Positions 18,722 through 28,900 of a stretch of DNA of 64,000 nt are shown in pieces. The position numbers and the translations under genes were made by a program. Source of the stretch: Variovorax paradoxus (GTDB lineage: Bacteria > Pseudomonadota > Gammaproteobacteria > Burkholderiales > Burkholderiaceae_C); assembly GCF_009755665.1 (NCBI RefSeq), contig NZ_CP046622.1:5025001-5089000 (forward strand), read 5' to 3'. The notes under the pieces were generated by a model. The model made no database searches. It was given only the letters and a program-made list of their open reading frames with translations, and was not told the origin of the DNA. Numbering within the stretch: the first letter of the stretch is position 1; the number at the start of each line of letters is the position of its first letter.

Positions 18722-19561
18722 ATGCGATGCCAACCCCTGCCCGCGCGGGCTCCCCGATTTCTGGTCCCCTTGCTCGCCGCCGTCGTGCTGGCAGGGTGCT
18801 CCGCCTTTTCGCCCGGCCCTGATGCGCCCGTGGCGCAGCGTGCCGCGGCGCTGCTGCCGGCAGACGCGCTCATCCTCGGCGAGCAGCACGACGCGGCCGA
18901 GCACCACGCCATCGAACGGGAAACCGTCGAGGCGCTGGCGAGCCAGGGCAAGCTGGCCGCGGTGCTGCTCGAAATGGCCGAGGAAGGCAACAGCACCGCC
19001 CGCCTCGACCGCACAGCCACCGAAGCGCAGGTGCAAGCCGCCCTCGGCTGGAATGACAAGGCCTGGCCCTGGCGGAGCTACGGCCCGGCGGTGATGGCCG
19101 CCGTGCGCGCCGGTGTGCCGGTCATCGGGGCCAACATGCCGCGCGCTCGAATGAAGAACGCCATGGCCGACGTTTCGCTCGACGTACAGCTCAACGGCGA
19201 GGCCTACACCGCGCAGCAGGACGCCGTGCGCGAGGGCCACTGCAAGCTGCTGCCCGAAGCCCAGATCGTGCCGATGACGCGCATCCAGGTCGGTCGCGAC
19301 CGCGCGATGGCGCAAGCCATCGTCAAGGCCCGGCAGCCGGGCAAGACGGTGCTGCTGATCAGCGGCGCGGGCCACGCCACCAAGGTGCTGGGCGTGCCGC
19401 AGCACCTGCCGACCGATGTTTCGTTCAAGACGGTGCGGCTGCAGGCCGGCGGCGATTCACCCGAGTCGGACGAAGACAACAAGGGCGCCTACGACGCCGT
19501 GTGGCGAACGCCCGCCCTGCCGCCCAAAGACTACTGCGCGGGCATGCGGGCACCCGCGTAA
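18722..19561 (+). CDS. ChaN family lipoprotein
   Basis: The 279-aa protein has a lipoprotein signal with lipobox VLAGC (Cys at residue 26). The ChaN domain shows GEQHD and ISGAGHATK motifs. ChaN of Campylobacter binds stacked haem pairs and is iron-regulated, so haem or iron handling at the outer membrane is the likely role. It is divergent from the AbrB permease with a short gap. Confidence 0.82.
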   Translation: MRCQPLPARAPRFLVPLLAAVVLAGCSAFSPGPDAPVAQRAAALLPADALILGEQHDAAEHHAIERETVEALASQGKLAAVLLEMAEEGNSTARLDRTATEAQVQAALGWNDKAWPWRSYGPAVMAAVRAGVPVIGANMPRARMKNAMADVSLDVQLNGEAYTAQQDAVREGHCKLLPEAQIVPMTRIQVGRDRAMAQAIVKARQPGKTVLLISGAGHATKVLGVPQHLPTDVSFKTVRLQAGGDSPESDEDNKGAYDAVWRTPALPPKDYCAGMRAPA

Positions 19562-19592
19562 ATCTGGGCGCCTGGCCCGGGCGCCTGCCGGC

Positions 19593-20927
19593 TCAGGCGA
19601 ATTTCTTGATCGAATCCGCCAGCGCGTTGACCAGCGTGTCGATGTGCTGCTTTTCGACGATGTACGGCGGCGCAATCACCAGCACGTCGCCCGCGGGCCG
19701 CACCAGTGCGCCCTTGTGGAAGCAGTCCAGGAAGATGTCGTAGGCCCGCTTGCCCGGCGTGCCCGCAATCGGCGCAAGCTCCACCGCCGCGGCAAGGCCG
19801 AGGCTGCGGATGCCGATCACGTTCGGCAGGCCCTTGAATGCGCTGTGGAACGCATCGCCCAGCACCTTGCCCATTTCGCCCGCGCGGGCAAACAGCTTCT
19901 CTTCCTTGAACAGGTCGAGCGTGGCAATGGCCGCGGCGCAGGCCACCGGGTGGCCGGAGTAGGTGTAGCCGTGGAAGAACTCGACCACGTGCTCGGGCGC
20001 GTCGGTCTTCATCATCGCGTCGTAGAGCTTGTCGCGGCAGATCACGCCGCCCAGCGGAATGACGCCGTTGGTCACGCACTTGGCAAAGTTAAGCATGTCG
20101 GGCACCACGCCGAAATAGTCCGACGCGAAGTTGGTGCCCATGCGGCCGAAACCGGTAATGACCTCGTCGAAGATCAGCAGGATGCCGTGCTTGTCGCAAA
20201 TCTCGCGCAGGCGCTTGAGGTAGCCCTTGGGCGGCAGGTACCAGCCCGCCGAACCGGCCACCGGCTCCACGATGATGGCTGCGATGTTGCTCGGGTCGTG
20301 CAGCGGAAGAATGCGGGTTTCAAGCTCGACCAGCGGGTCTTCGGCCCACACCGGCTCCTCGTTGTGGATGTAGGCGTGGTTCACCGGATCGTGGATGAAC
20401 CGCATGTGGTCCACGCGCGGCAAGAAAGCCGAGCCGAACACCTTGCGGTTGCCCGGAATGCCGCCCACCGACATGCCGCCGAAGCCCACGCCGTGGTAGC
20501 CCTTCTCGCGGCCTATGAACACGTTGCGGTGGCCCTCGCCGCGCGCGCGGTGATAGGCCAGCGCCACCTTCATGGAGGTGTCGGCCGCCTCGGATCCCGA
20601 ATTGCAGAACAGCACCTTGTTCAGGTCGCCGGGCGCCAGCGAGGCGATCATCTCCGCCGCCTTGAAGGCCTTGTCGTTGCTGACCTGGAAGGCGGTGGCG
20701 TAGTCCAGCGTGTCCAGCTGCTTCTTGATCGCCTCGTTGATCGGCTTGCGGTTGTGGCCCGCGCCCACGCACCACAGCGACGAGATGCCGTCGATCACCT
20801 TCTTGCCGTCGTGCGTGGTGAACGTCATGCCGTCGGCCGCCACGAAGACGCGCGGGTCTTTCTGGAAGTGGCGGTTGGGCGTGAAAGGCAACCACTGGTT
20901 GCCCATGTTGAAGTCCTGGTAGGCCAT
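19593..20927 (-). CDS. Class III omega-amino acid:pyruvate aminotransferase
   Basis: The 444-aa PLP enzyme has the cofactor-binding GSEAADTSMKVALAYHR region, the LLIFDEVITGFGR motif with the PLP-nitrogen Asp, and the Schiff-base lysine at about residue 283 in FAKCVTNG. Length and sequence fit beta-alanine/omega-amino acid:pyruvate transaminases, which move an amino group from beta-alanine or other terminal amines to pyruvate. The start at 20927 is standard (MAYQDFNMGNQW); the longer open frame upstream runs antisense to purU and is not real. Confidence 0.9.
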   Translation of the reverse strand: MAYQDFNMGNQWLPFTPNRHFQKDPRVFVAADGMTFTTHDGKKVIDGISSLWCVGAGHNRKPINEAIKKQLDTLDYATAFQVSNDKAFKAAEMIASLAPGDLNKVLFCNSGSEAADTSMKVALAYHRARGEGHRNVFIGREKGYHGVGFGGMSVGGIPGNRKVFGSAFLPRVDHMRFIHDPVNHAYIHNEEPVWAEDPLVELETRILPLHDPSNIAAIIVEPVAGSAGWYLPPKGYLKRLREICDKHGILLIFDEVITGFGRMGTNFASDYFGVVPDMLNFAKCVTNGVIPLGGVICRDKLYDAMMKTDAPEHVVEFFHGYTYSGHPVACAAAIATLDLFKEEKLFARAGEMGKVLGDAFHSAFKGLPNVIGIRSLGLAAAVELAPIAGTPGKRAYDIFLDCFHKGALVRPAGDVLVIAPPYIVEKQHIDTLVNALADSIKKFA

Positions 20928-21062
20928 GCGTGCGTCCTTCTTGGTCTCGGTGAATGCCGCCGCCGAGCGCCGCCGGGCGGGGTTCCGGCATTCTTGCACT
21001 TTTGCCCGCGGGGCGCCCCTGCCGGCACCTGCCCTTGCGGGCGCTGCGACAATCGGGGCCTC

Positions 21063-21908
21063 ATGAGTGCATACATCCTGACCCTTTCCTGCCCTGACCG
21101 CGTGGGCATCGTGCATGCCGTTTCGGGCTTTCTGCTCGAGCGCGGCGGCAACATCGAGGAAGCCGCCCAGTACAACGACCACGGCACCGGCCTGTTCTTC
21201 ATGCGCGTGCGCTTTGCCTGCAGCGACCACACCGAGGCGGCGCTGCGCGAACAGCTCGCCACCTTCGGCGCGGGCTTTGGCATGAACCTGCAGCTGCACG
21301 CCGCGGCCCAGCCGATGAAGACGGTGATCCTGGTCAGCAAGGAAGGCCACTGCCTGAACGACCTGCTGTTCCGCTGGAAGAGCGGGCTGCTCGCCATCGA
21401 CGTGCGCGCCATCATTTCGAACCACCGCGACTTCTACCAGCTGGCCGCCAGCTACAACGTGCCGTTCCATCACATTCCCGTGACGGCCGCCACCAAGGCG
21501 CAGGGCGAGGCAAAGCAGCTTGAAATCATCGAGGCGGAAGGCGCCGAACTGGTGGTGCTCGCGCGCTACATGCAAATCTTGAGCAACGACCTGTGCAACA
21601 GCCTGGCCGGTCGCGCGATCAACATCCACCATTCGTTCCTGCCGAGCTTCAAGGGTGCCAAGCCCTATTACCAGGCGCACGACCGCGGCGTGAAGCTGAT
21701 CGGCGCCACCGCCCACTACGTGACGGCCGACCTCGACGAAGGTCCGATCATCGAGCAGGACGTGGCACGCGCCGACCACACCGACACCGTCGAAGACCTC
21801 ACGGCCCGCGGACGCGACACCGAAAGCCAGGTGCTGGCCCGCGCGGTGAAGTGGCACAGCGAGCACCGCGTGCTGCTGAACGGGCACCGCACGGTCGTAT
21901 TCCGCTGA
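21063..21908 (+). CDS. purU: Formyltetrahydrofolate deformylase PurU
   Basis: The 281-aa cytoplasmic enzyme hydrolyses 10-formyl-THF to formate and THF, balancing one-carbon pools. An N-terminal ACT domain (residues 1-80, LSCPDRVGIVHAVSGFL) precedes the formyltransferase-like catalytic domain, with INIHHSFLPSFKGAKPY and GATAHYVTADLDEGPII containing the catalytic Asn/His/Asp set. Divergent from the aminotransferase. Confidence 0.95.
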   Translation: MSAYILTLSCPDRVGIVHAVSGFLLERGGNIEEAAQYNDHGTGLFFMRVRFACSDHTEAALREQLATFGAGFGMNLQLHAAAQPMKTVILVSKEGHCLNDLLFRWKSGLLAIDVRAIISNHRDFYQLAASYNVPFHHIPVTAATKAQGEAKQLEIIEAEGAELVVLARYMQILSNDLCNSLAGRAINIHHSFLPSFKGAKPYYQAHDRGVKLIGATAHYVTADLDEGPIIEQDVARADHTDTVEDLTARGRDTESQVLARAVKWHSEHRVLLNGHRTVVFR

Positions 21909-21991
21909 CGAGCACCTGCAGGGGCCTCCGGCCACCAACCACACTCGTGTAAGCGGGTGTAGCATCCAGCGCCAAACGAGGAGAAGGCGCA

Positions 21992-22699
21992 ATGCGAAGT
22001 TGGATCGGTGGATTTCTGCTGGCCTTTTTGGCGGCGGGCCTGTTCGGGTGTTCCGCCTCCGGGCCGCGGCATTCGGAAATGGAGCAAAGCCTGCCCTCGC
22101 TGGGCGAGAACGAGGGGCGAATCTATTTCTATAGAAATTCGATCCTCGGCGCGGCGATCCAGCCCGAGGTCTTGCTCAACGGGCAGGTCGTCGGCAAGTC
22201 GCAGCCCAGCAGCTTTTTCTTCGTCGACCGTCCCGCCGGCTCTTACCGGGCCACCGCCCGCACCGAGGCCGAAGGCAGCATCGACATCGCGCTGCGTCCC
22301 CGGCAGACCGCCTATATCGAGATGAGCATCAGCATGGGCTTGCTGGTCGGCCGCCCGGCGTTCGAGCGGGTGGCGGAACCGGAAGGCCGCAAGGCCTTGC
22401 CATCGCTTGCTTACGGCGGAAAGTTGCCGCTTACGGTCAAGGCGGCCCAAGCCCCAGCGACGAACGCACCACTCACTCCGACGGCTTCCGCAAGCCCCTC
22501 GGTGGCCACGGCAACGCCTGTTGCAAGACCGTCGCTCGTGCCCATTGCAGTCGCACCCGGCACGCAAGGCCCGGCTGCCACGGCTGCGCAGCCGCAGGCT
22601 GTCACGCCTGCTTCTCCAGTGCCCGCTGGGTCCGACGCAACACCTTTTGCCAAGACTTCGATCAACGACCTGCGGCTGCTCTTGCAGGCCAACCGATGA
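21992..22699 (+). CDS. DUF2846 lipoprotein
   Basis: The 235-aa protein has a lipoprotein signal with lipobox LFGC and a DUF2846 beta domain (residues 40-130, GRIYFYRNSILGAAIQPEV and related strands). The rest is an Ala/Pro/Thr-rich flexible region ending in NDLRLLLQANR. A good Shine-Dalgarno (GAGGAGAAGG) precedes the ATG. It overlaps the next gene by 4 bp, so both products likely work together in the envelope. Confidence 0.8.
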   Translation: MRSWIGGFLLAFLAAGLFGCSASGPRHSEMEQSLPSLGENEGRIYFYRNSILGAAIQPEVLLNGQVVGKSQPSSFFFVDRPAGSYRATARTEAEGSIDIALRPRQTAYIEMSISMGLLVGRPAFERVAEPEGRKALPSLAYGGKLPLTVKAAQAPATNAPLTPTASASPSVATATPVARPSLVPIAVAPGTQGPAATAAQPQAVTPASPVPAGSDATPFAKTSINDLRLLLQANR

Positions 22700-23973
22700 A
22701 ACACCTGCTCCTGCCTTTCGCGCTGGCCCTCGCAACCGCGCTCACTGCCACCGCCTCATCCGCGCAAGACGCGCGAAGCAGCTCGGCACTCGCACCGGAC
22801 GCGCTCTTTACCCGGGTTTCGCCCAACGTATGGGTGGTGCAGGCCACCGATGCGCAAGGGAAAGTCCTCGCGTCCGGCAGCGCTGTCGCCACCGGTCCGG
22901 GCACCGCCGTCACGAGTTGCCAGTTGCTCGCAAAAGCCAGCACCGTGGCACTGAAGCGCGATAACGTGAGCTATGGCGCAGCGCTGGTGTTTCCGGACGT
23001 CGCGCGCGACATGTGCCAGCTGCGTATTGCGAATTTCGCAGCCCCGCCCCTCGGCATTGCACCTGCAAATGCACTGCAGGTCGGCATGCCGCTCTACATC
23101 GTCGGATCGCCGCGAGGCAAGGAACTGACGCTGGGTGTGGGCATGCTCGCTGGCTTGCGACGCAACGACGCGGGCCAGCTCGAAGCCCTGCAGCTCGCCG
23201 CGCAGCCCGAGGCAGGCCTTGGCGGGGCCGGGATCTTCGATGCGCAAGGCCGCTTGGTGGGCTTGGCAGGTGGGGCGCCTGCCGGCTCGGCCTCGGCGAA
23301 TCTCGCGATGCCGGCATCCTGGATTGCGGAACTGCCCACGCGCGGGCAGTTGGCCATCGAGCGTCTGGCAATGCAGCCGGCAACGAACTCTGCGACCAGT
23401 CCAGAGAGCCGGACCTCGAACCAGGCTCGCCCGAGCGTTGTCGAATACCAGCTGCACGACCGCCTCACCAACGTCTACCGAAAGGTGGTTTACCGGGCCG
23501 ATCCCTCAACGGACGACCGCATCAGTTTCAACAATGGCGGATGGATCGAAAAGCCGGGCGGTGAAGTGGTCGGCCTGACCACTGCCATTGCCGGCGAGTT
23601 CGACACGGCCATGCCGCCGGGCGGCTGGGCCAGGGAAAACCTCACCGAAGAAGCCGCGTGGAGAACACGCTACGACTCCACGCGAAGCGGGACGCGCATC
23701 AACATGGATCTGTCGGCTACGGTAATGGAAGACACCACGCTGACGGTGGGCGGGCAGGAATACAAAGTGGTGCGAATCGAGTACCGCGGCTACACGCAGC
23801 GGTTCGCGAATGCGGGAGCCGTCGGAGGCAACCAGTATGGCCGCTACCAGGCCGAGGTGTGGTTTTCGCGGGAGCTCGGACGCGTCATTCGCTTCGAGGC
23901 GAAGACGCGGGGTGGCGCGAGCGGCGGGGCGTTCCAGGTCAACGAAGCCCTCGAACTCGTAAGCCTGCGCTAG
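22696..23973 (+). CDS. Secreted trypsin-fold protein with a degenerate catalytic triad
   Basis: The 425-aa protein has a signal peptide (cleaved near SSA/QD). Residues 38-225 look like an S1C/HtrA-type protease fold, but the expected TNxH His region reads AVTSCQLLA (Gln or Cys in place of His) and the GNSGG Ser region reads GLGGAGIFD with Gly at the Ser position (about 176). Only the Asp (D105 in ARDMCQL) is retained. It should not cut peptides and may be a binding or scaffold protein. Residues 245-425 form a second unrecognised beta-rich domain. Translationally coupled to the DUF2846 lipoprotein. Confidence 0.72.
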   Translation: MKHLLLPFALALATALTATASSAQDARSSSALAPDALFTRVSPNVWVVQATDAQGKVLASGSAVATGPGTAVTSCQLLAKASTVALKRDNVSYGAALVFPDVARDMCQLRIANFAAPPLGIAPANALQVGMPLYIVGSPRGKELTLGVGMLAGLRRNDAGQLEALQLAAQPEAGLGGAGIFDAQGRLVGLAGGAPAGSASANLAMPASWIAELPTRGQLAIERLAMQPATNSATSPESRTSNQARPSVVEYQLHDRLTNVYRKVVYRADPSTDDRISFNNGGWIEKPGGEVVGLTTAIAGEFDTAMPPGGWARENLTEEAAWRTRYDSTRSGTRINMDLSATVMEDTTLTVGGQEYKVVRIEYRGYTQRFANAGAVGGNQYGRYQAEVWFSRELGRVIRFEAKTRGGASGGAFQVNEALELVSLR

Positions 23974-24014
23974 GAGCGCCGGGCCCCCGCGGCCCGCCAC
24001 CGCGCCTACCTCAA

Positions 24015-24392
24015 TCAGTTCCGGTTGGGGTTGTTCGGACGACGGTCATGGCGGTTCGGTACGCCGTCGCCGTCACGATCCCATTGGCCGCGGCGGTATT
24101 CCCAGCGGCCGTCGCGTTCGCGCCATTCCGGCGCACGGTAGGCATAGCCAGGGCGGGCACGCACATACATGCCGCGGACCCACACATGGCGTCCACCTCG
24201 CCATTCGTAGTGCCCCGGGGCCCACACGTAGCCACGGCGCGGCGGCGGCACGCGCTCGTAGCGCGGCGGCGGAGGCGGCACCTCGACGTAGACGCCGGGC
24301 TGCGCATGGGCGGCTGTCGGCACCATGAGCGCGCCTCCAGCGGAGAGCAGCGAAGCGGCACCGATCGAAAGTGTGATTGCTAGTTTTTTCAT
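24015..24392 (-). CDS. YXWGXW-repeat exported protein
   Basis: The 125-aa protein has a signal peptide ending in AHA and repeats of the Tyr/Trp pattern (YVWAPGHYEWRGGRHVWVRG, then WEYRRGQWDRDGDG). The end contains DRDGDGVPNRHD, which resembles a short Ca2+-binding loop. Very basic and rich in Arg, Tyr and Pro. Such proteins are envelope-associated with no proven function. The start at 24392 (MKKLAITLSIG) has GAGGG about 9 bases upstream; the longer frame to 24425 is unlikely. Confidence 0.75.
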   Translation of the reverse strand: MKKLAITLSIGAASLLSAGGALMVPTAAHAQPGVYVEVPPPPPRYERVPPPRRGYVWAPGHYEWRGGRHVWVRGMYVRARPGYAYRAPEWRERDGRWEYRRGQWDRDGDGVPNRHDRRPNNPNRN

Positions 24393-24512
24393 GGGTTGGC
24401 CCTCATGAGTTGTTGGAGCCTTCATGCTGCCGGGCCCATGTGAACCGCCTGTAAGCCCTACACCGGAGTTTGTGTAAACGTGTATCGCAAAAAGTAGTGC
24501 TTTTGTTAGCGC

Positions 24513-25841
24513 TTACTCTTGCAATTCGCGAAGATCGACGGCTGCTGCCATGGCGGCATGGCCCGCTTTGTTGGGGTGCAGGTGGTCGCCGTTGTCGTAC
24601 AGCGGGTTCAGCGCCAGCGGATCGGCCGGGTTGCGGAGCACCGCGTCGAAGTCGATCACCGCGTCGACGTCGTGCCGGCTGCGGATCCAGCGGTTGACCT
24701 CGGCGCGCATGGCCTCGGAAGCTTCGTTCCAGTACACGGTGTTCTTGAACGGCGGCACGGTGCCGATCAGCACCTTCACCCCCTTGGCGCGCGCTTGCTT
24801 GATCAGCTGCTGCAAACCCTCGGTGATGCGTTCCGCCGTCGGCACCTCGTGCTCCGGCGTCGGCAGCCGCGCCATGCCGACCAGCACGCTGCGGCCGATG
24901 TCGTTGGTGCCCAGCAGCACGACGACATGGGTCACGCCCGTCTGCCCGAGCGCATCGCGCGCAAAGCGCGAAAGGCCGCTCGGGCCGATGCCGTCGGTCA
25001 GCAGGCGGTTGCCGCCAATGCCGGTGTTGATGACCGACACCGGCTGCGCCGCCGAAGGGCTGTTGCGCAAACGCGTGGCAAGCAGATCGGGATACGCGCC
25101 CTGGCCCGCCTCGCCGCCGCCGGCGGTGATGGAGTCGCCGAAGGCAACCACCACGCGCACCGGGTGCGTGGTCATGACATCGAGGCCGGTGACGATGTGG
25201 TTGAGCGGCAGCGGCGCGGCCCCTTGCAACTTGGGCGTGCCAACGGCATTGCCACCCACCACCCAGCTCGTGTCGGACACCTGCGTGTGAACGGTCGCGT
25301 AAGGCACGGTTTGATCGAAGAAAGCGCTCACCGCAACGGCCTGTCCGGCTTCGACTTTCAGGTCGGCACCGTCGCTCCATGCATCGGCGCCCGGCGCAAT
25401 GACAAGGCTGTCGCGGCCACCAAAGCGCAGTGTGCGCAGCGTCGCCGGCGACACCGCGTCCGCGCCGGTGCTGAGCCCCACGCTCGCGGCCGCAATGCGC
25501 AGCGGAGCCTTGCCAAATCTGTTAGAGAAACGGATGCGGATGCGATCGCCTCCCAGCGCGGTCTCGAACTGCTGACGCAATGTCTGCCCGCGGAACAGGT
25601 CGCCGCCGGGCTTGGGGGCTGCGGCCTTGGCGAGAGGATTCGCGGTCAACTCACGAAAATCCACCGGTGCAACGGCCCAGCTGGTCACCCAATGCGCCTC
25701 GACCGGCTGCTTAGGCCGTTCATCCGGTTGAACAGCCTGCACGGCCACCGCGGCGGCCAGCAGCAACAGCCCGACCGCAGCCACACCATGCCGCAAAACA
25801 CCTTGGCAAAGAACAGAAAGCCAATGCGAACCCAGTTTCAT
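24513..25841 (-). CDS. SGNH/GDSL family esterase, secreted
   Basis: The 442-aa protein has an N-terminal signal/anchor helix (about residues 18-36). The SGNH motifs occur in order: GDSIT with the nucleophile Ser, IGGNRLL with Gly, GTNDIG with Asn, and DHLHPN with the Asp-His pair. A beta-rich N-terminal domain (about 45-200) is typical of GDSL enzymes acting on carbohydrates or their acyl groups. Substrate unknown. Single gene on the minus strand. Confidence 0.83.
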   Translation of the reverse strand: MKLGSHWLSVLCQGVLRHGVAAVGLLLLAAAVAVQAVQPDERPKQPVEAHWVTSWAVAPVDFRELTANPLAKAAAPKPGGDLFRGQTLRQQFETALGGDRIRIRFSNRFGKAPLRIAAASVGLSTGADAVSPATLRTLRFGGRDSLVIAPGADAWSDGADLKVEAGQAVAVSAFFDQTVPYATVHTQVSDTSWVVGGNAVGTPKLQGAAPLPLNHIVTGLDVMTTHPVRVVVAFGDSITAGGGEAGQGAYPDLLATRLRNSPSAAQPVSVINTGIGGNRLLTDGIGPSGLSRFARDALGQTGVTHVVVLLGTNDIGRSVLVGMARLPTPEHEVPTAERITEGLQQLIKQARAKGVKVLIGTVPPFKNTVYWNEASEAMRAEVNRWIRSRHDVDAVIDFDAVLRNPADPLALNPLYDNGDHLHPNKAGHAAMAAAVDLRELQE

Positions 25842-25906
25842 GCGCGCAAAGCGACTCAGTTTACGGAGCCTCCTTGCCCTCTCGTGTGACGAGGTCTAGT
25901 GCATCG

Positions 25907-28900
25907 TTACCAAGTGTCTACATACGGCCGGGCAACTTCAACCGACCGGCCGGCCGATGCAAGTCCACGCACCAGCCAGGTGCGCGTTTCGGCAGGATCG
26001 ATCACCGCATCGATCTCCAGCGTTTGCGCCATGTGAATCGCTTCGCCGTTGGCGTACTGCTGCGCCACGAGCTTCTTGAACAGCGCGTCGCGCGCGGCAC
26101 CTTCAGGCTCCGCGGCAAGCTCCTTGCGGTAGCCCAGCCGCACCGCGCCTTCGAGCCCCATGGCGCCGAACTCGCCTGTGGGCCACGCCACCGTGAATAC
26201 CGGTGCGTCGAAGCCGCCGGCCGTCATGGCCTGCGCACCCAGGCCATAGCCCTTGCGAAGCACCACCGCAAAGAAAGGCACGCGCAGGTGCGAGGCCACC
26301 ATGAACATGCGGCACACGTGGCGCACCTGAGCCTGCGCTTCGATCTCCGGCCCGACCATGAAGCCGGGCGTGTCGCACAGCGAGACGATCGGCAGCCCGT
26401 GCGCATTGCACAGCTGCATGAAGCGCGCAGACTTGTCAGCCGCCTCCACGTCGATGGCGCCGCCCAGGTGATGCGGGTTGTTGGCCATCAAGCCCACGGG
26501 CTTGCCCTCGATGCGCGCCAGGGCGGTGACAATGCCGGCGCCGAAGCCGGCGCGCAGTTCGAGCAGCGAGCCCGTGTCGGCCACGCCGCGCATTGCCGCG
26601 CGCACGTCGTACACGCGCAGCCGGTTCTCGGGCACCACATGGCGCAGCGCGCGCGGGTCGGCGCAATGCCAGTCGGCCACCGGCCCCTGGAAGTACGAGA
26701 GGTATTGCTTGGCCGCGGCCACCGCAGCAGCTTCGTCCTCGACCAGGATGTCGATCACGCCGTTGCGCGACTGCACGCTGCTCGGCCCGATCTGCTCCGG
26801 CGCGAATGTGCCGAGCCCGCCGCCCTCGATCATTGCGGGGCCGCTCATGCCGATGTTGCTTGCCTTGGTGGCAATGATCACGTCGGCGCAACCCAGCAGC
26901 GCCGCATTGCCCGCAAAGCAGCGGCCATGCACGATGCCCACCACCGGCACCTTGCCCGATAGCGCCGCGAACTGGCTGAAGGTGTGGTTGTTGAGGCCCG
27001 CGACGATCGGCATGTCGGTATCGCCGGGCCGCCCACCGCCGCCCTCGGCGAACAGCACCACCGGCAGCTTCAGCTGGTGCGCCACCGCCAGCAGCCGATC
27101 GGTCTTGTGGTGATTGCGCATGCCTTGCGTGCCGGCGAGCACCGTGTAGTCATAGGCCAGCACGGCGCAGCGCGAAGCTTCCGGCCCGAACAGCTTGGCG
27201 TTGATGCTGCCAAGGCCCGTCACCATGCCGTCCGCCGGTGTGTTGGCAATCAGGTCTTCGAGCGTGCGCCGCCTGGTTTGCGCGGCAATGGCAAGTGCAC
27301 CGTATTCGATGAAGTTGCCCGGGTCCGATGCGGTGTCGCACAGTTCGGCAATGTTCTCGCGCGCGGTGCGCCCACCCTGCGCATGCCGCTTGGCCACCGC
27401 TGCCTCGCGGTTTGCGTCGAGCGTGTAGGCGTGGCGGTCGATTACCTTCTGCAGATCGGGGCGGATGGCATCGGGATCGTGCCCGGCGTGTGCCTCGGCT
27501 TCGGCAGCCTGCGCATCGACGGGCTCCAGCCGCACCAACGACTGGCCCTCGACCAGGTAGTCGCCGGGTTCGGCCAGCAGCGCGATCACCCTGCCTGCGG
27601 CGGGCGCGTGCAGCAGGTGCTCCATCTTCATCGCTTCGAGCACGCCAAGCTGCGCACCGGCGGGCAGCACATCGCCCAGCGCAACCTCGAACTGCACCAG
27701 CTTCGCGGGCATGGGGGCCTTGACCGTGAGGCCGTCTTCGTCATCCGGGCGATCCGCCGGTGCCGTGTTCCGGGCTTCGGAAGCAGATGCACTCTTTCTC
27801 GGGCTCTTCTTTTCGAACGCAACCGCCGAGGCGAGCAGGTCGCCCAGGTGCGCTTCCACGAAGCGGGTGTGCACCGCCTGGCTGGCGAACTCGGGCCGCG
27901 CTGCAATGGCACGCAGCAATGCAAGGTTGGTGGCAATGCCGTCGAAGTGGCATTCGTCCAGCGCGCGAAGAGAGCGGCGCAAGGCATCGGCGAAGTGCGG
28001 CGACGGCGAATGCACGATCAGCTTGGCAAGCAGCGTGTCGTAATGCGGCGAAGGCGCAAGGCCTGCATAGCCATGCGTGTCGATGCGCACGCCCGGCCCG
28101 GCTGGCAGGTCGAAGCGCGCGAGCGTGCCGCTGGATGGCCGTGCATTGCCGTGTGCATCGAGCGTTTCCGCGTTGATGCGCCATTGCACCGCAAAGCCGC
28201 GCTGCGGCGCGGTGCGGTCCGCATCCACGCCCAGCGCATTCAGCGGCTGGCCGGCGGCCACCGCAATCTGCAGTTGCACAAGGTCGAGCCCCGTCACGGC
28301 TTCGGTCACCGTGTGCTCCACCTGCAGCCGGGGGTTGGCTTCGATGAAGACGAAGGGCAGCGTGGCCGATTCGGTATCGACCAGAAATTCGAAGGTGCCC
28401 AGGCTGCGGTAGTTCACGGCCTTGGCCATGCGCAGCGCCGCATGCGTGATCTGAGCGCGCAGCGAATCGGGCAGCGAAGGGCTGGGCGCAATCTCCACCA
28501 GCTTCTGGAAGCGCCGCTGCAACGTGCACTCGCGCTCGCCGAGGCTTGCCACCGCTTGGCCGTCGCCCAGCACCTGCACTTCGATGTGGCGGGCATTGCG
28601 CATCAGGCGCTCCACATACACGCCCTCGACACCGAACGCAGCCTTGGCCTCGGACATGCAGCGCGCATGCGCCTCGGGCAATTCTTCGGCATGGAGCACG
28701 GCGCGCATGCCGCGACCGCCGCCGCCGCCAATGGCCTTGATCATCACGCCCGCGCCTTGCGCCTGCTGTTCGGTAAAGAAAGCCTGCGCCTGCGCGAGCG
28801 TGACCGCACCGGCGCTGCCCGGCATCACGGGCACGTCGCATTGCGCGGCGAGCGCGCGCGCACGCGCCTTGTCGCCGAACAGCGCCAGCTGCTCGGGCGT

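Noticed and set aside
18664..19405. Upstream extension of frames before the AbrB permease
   Set aside because: It covers the divergent chaN gene and shows no homologous segment; the membrane protein starts at about 18663.
20928..21992. 355-codon extension of the aminotransferase frame
   Set aside because: It is antisense to purU; the aminotransferase has its usual start at 20927.
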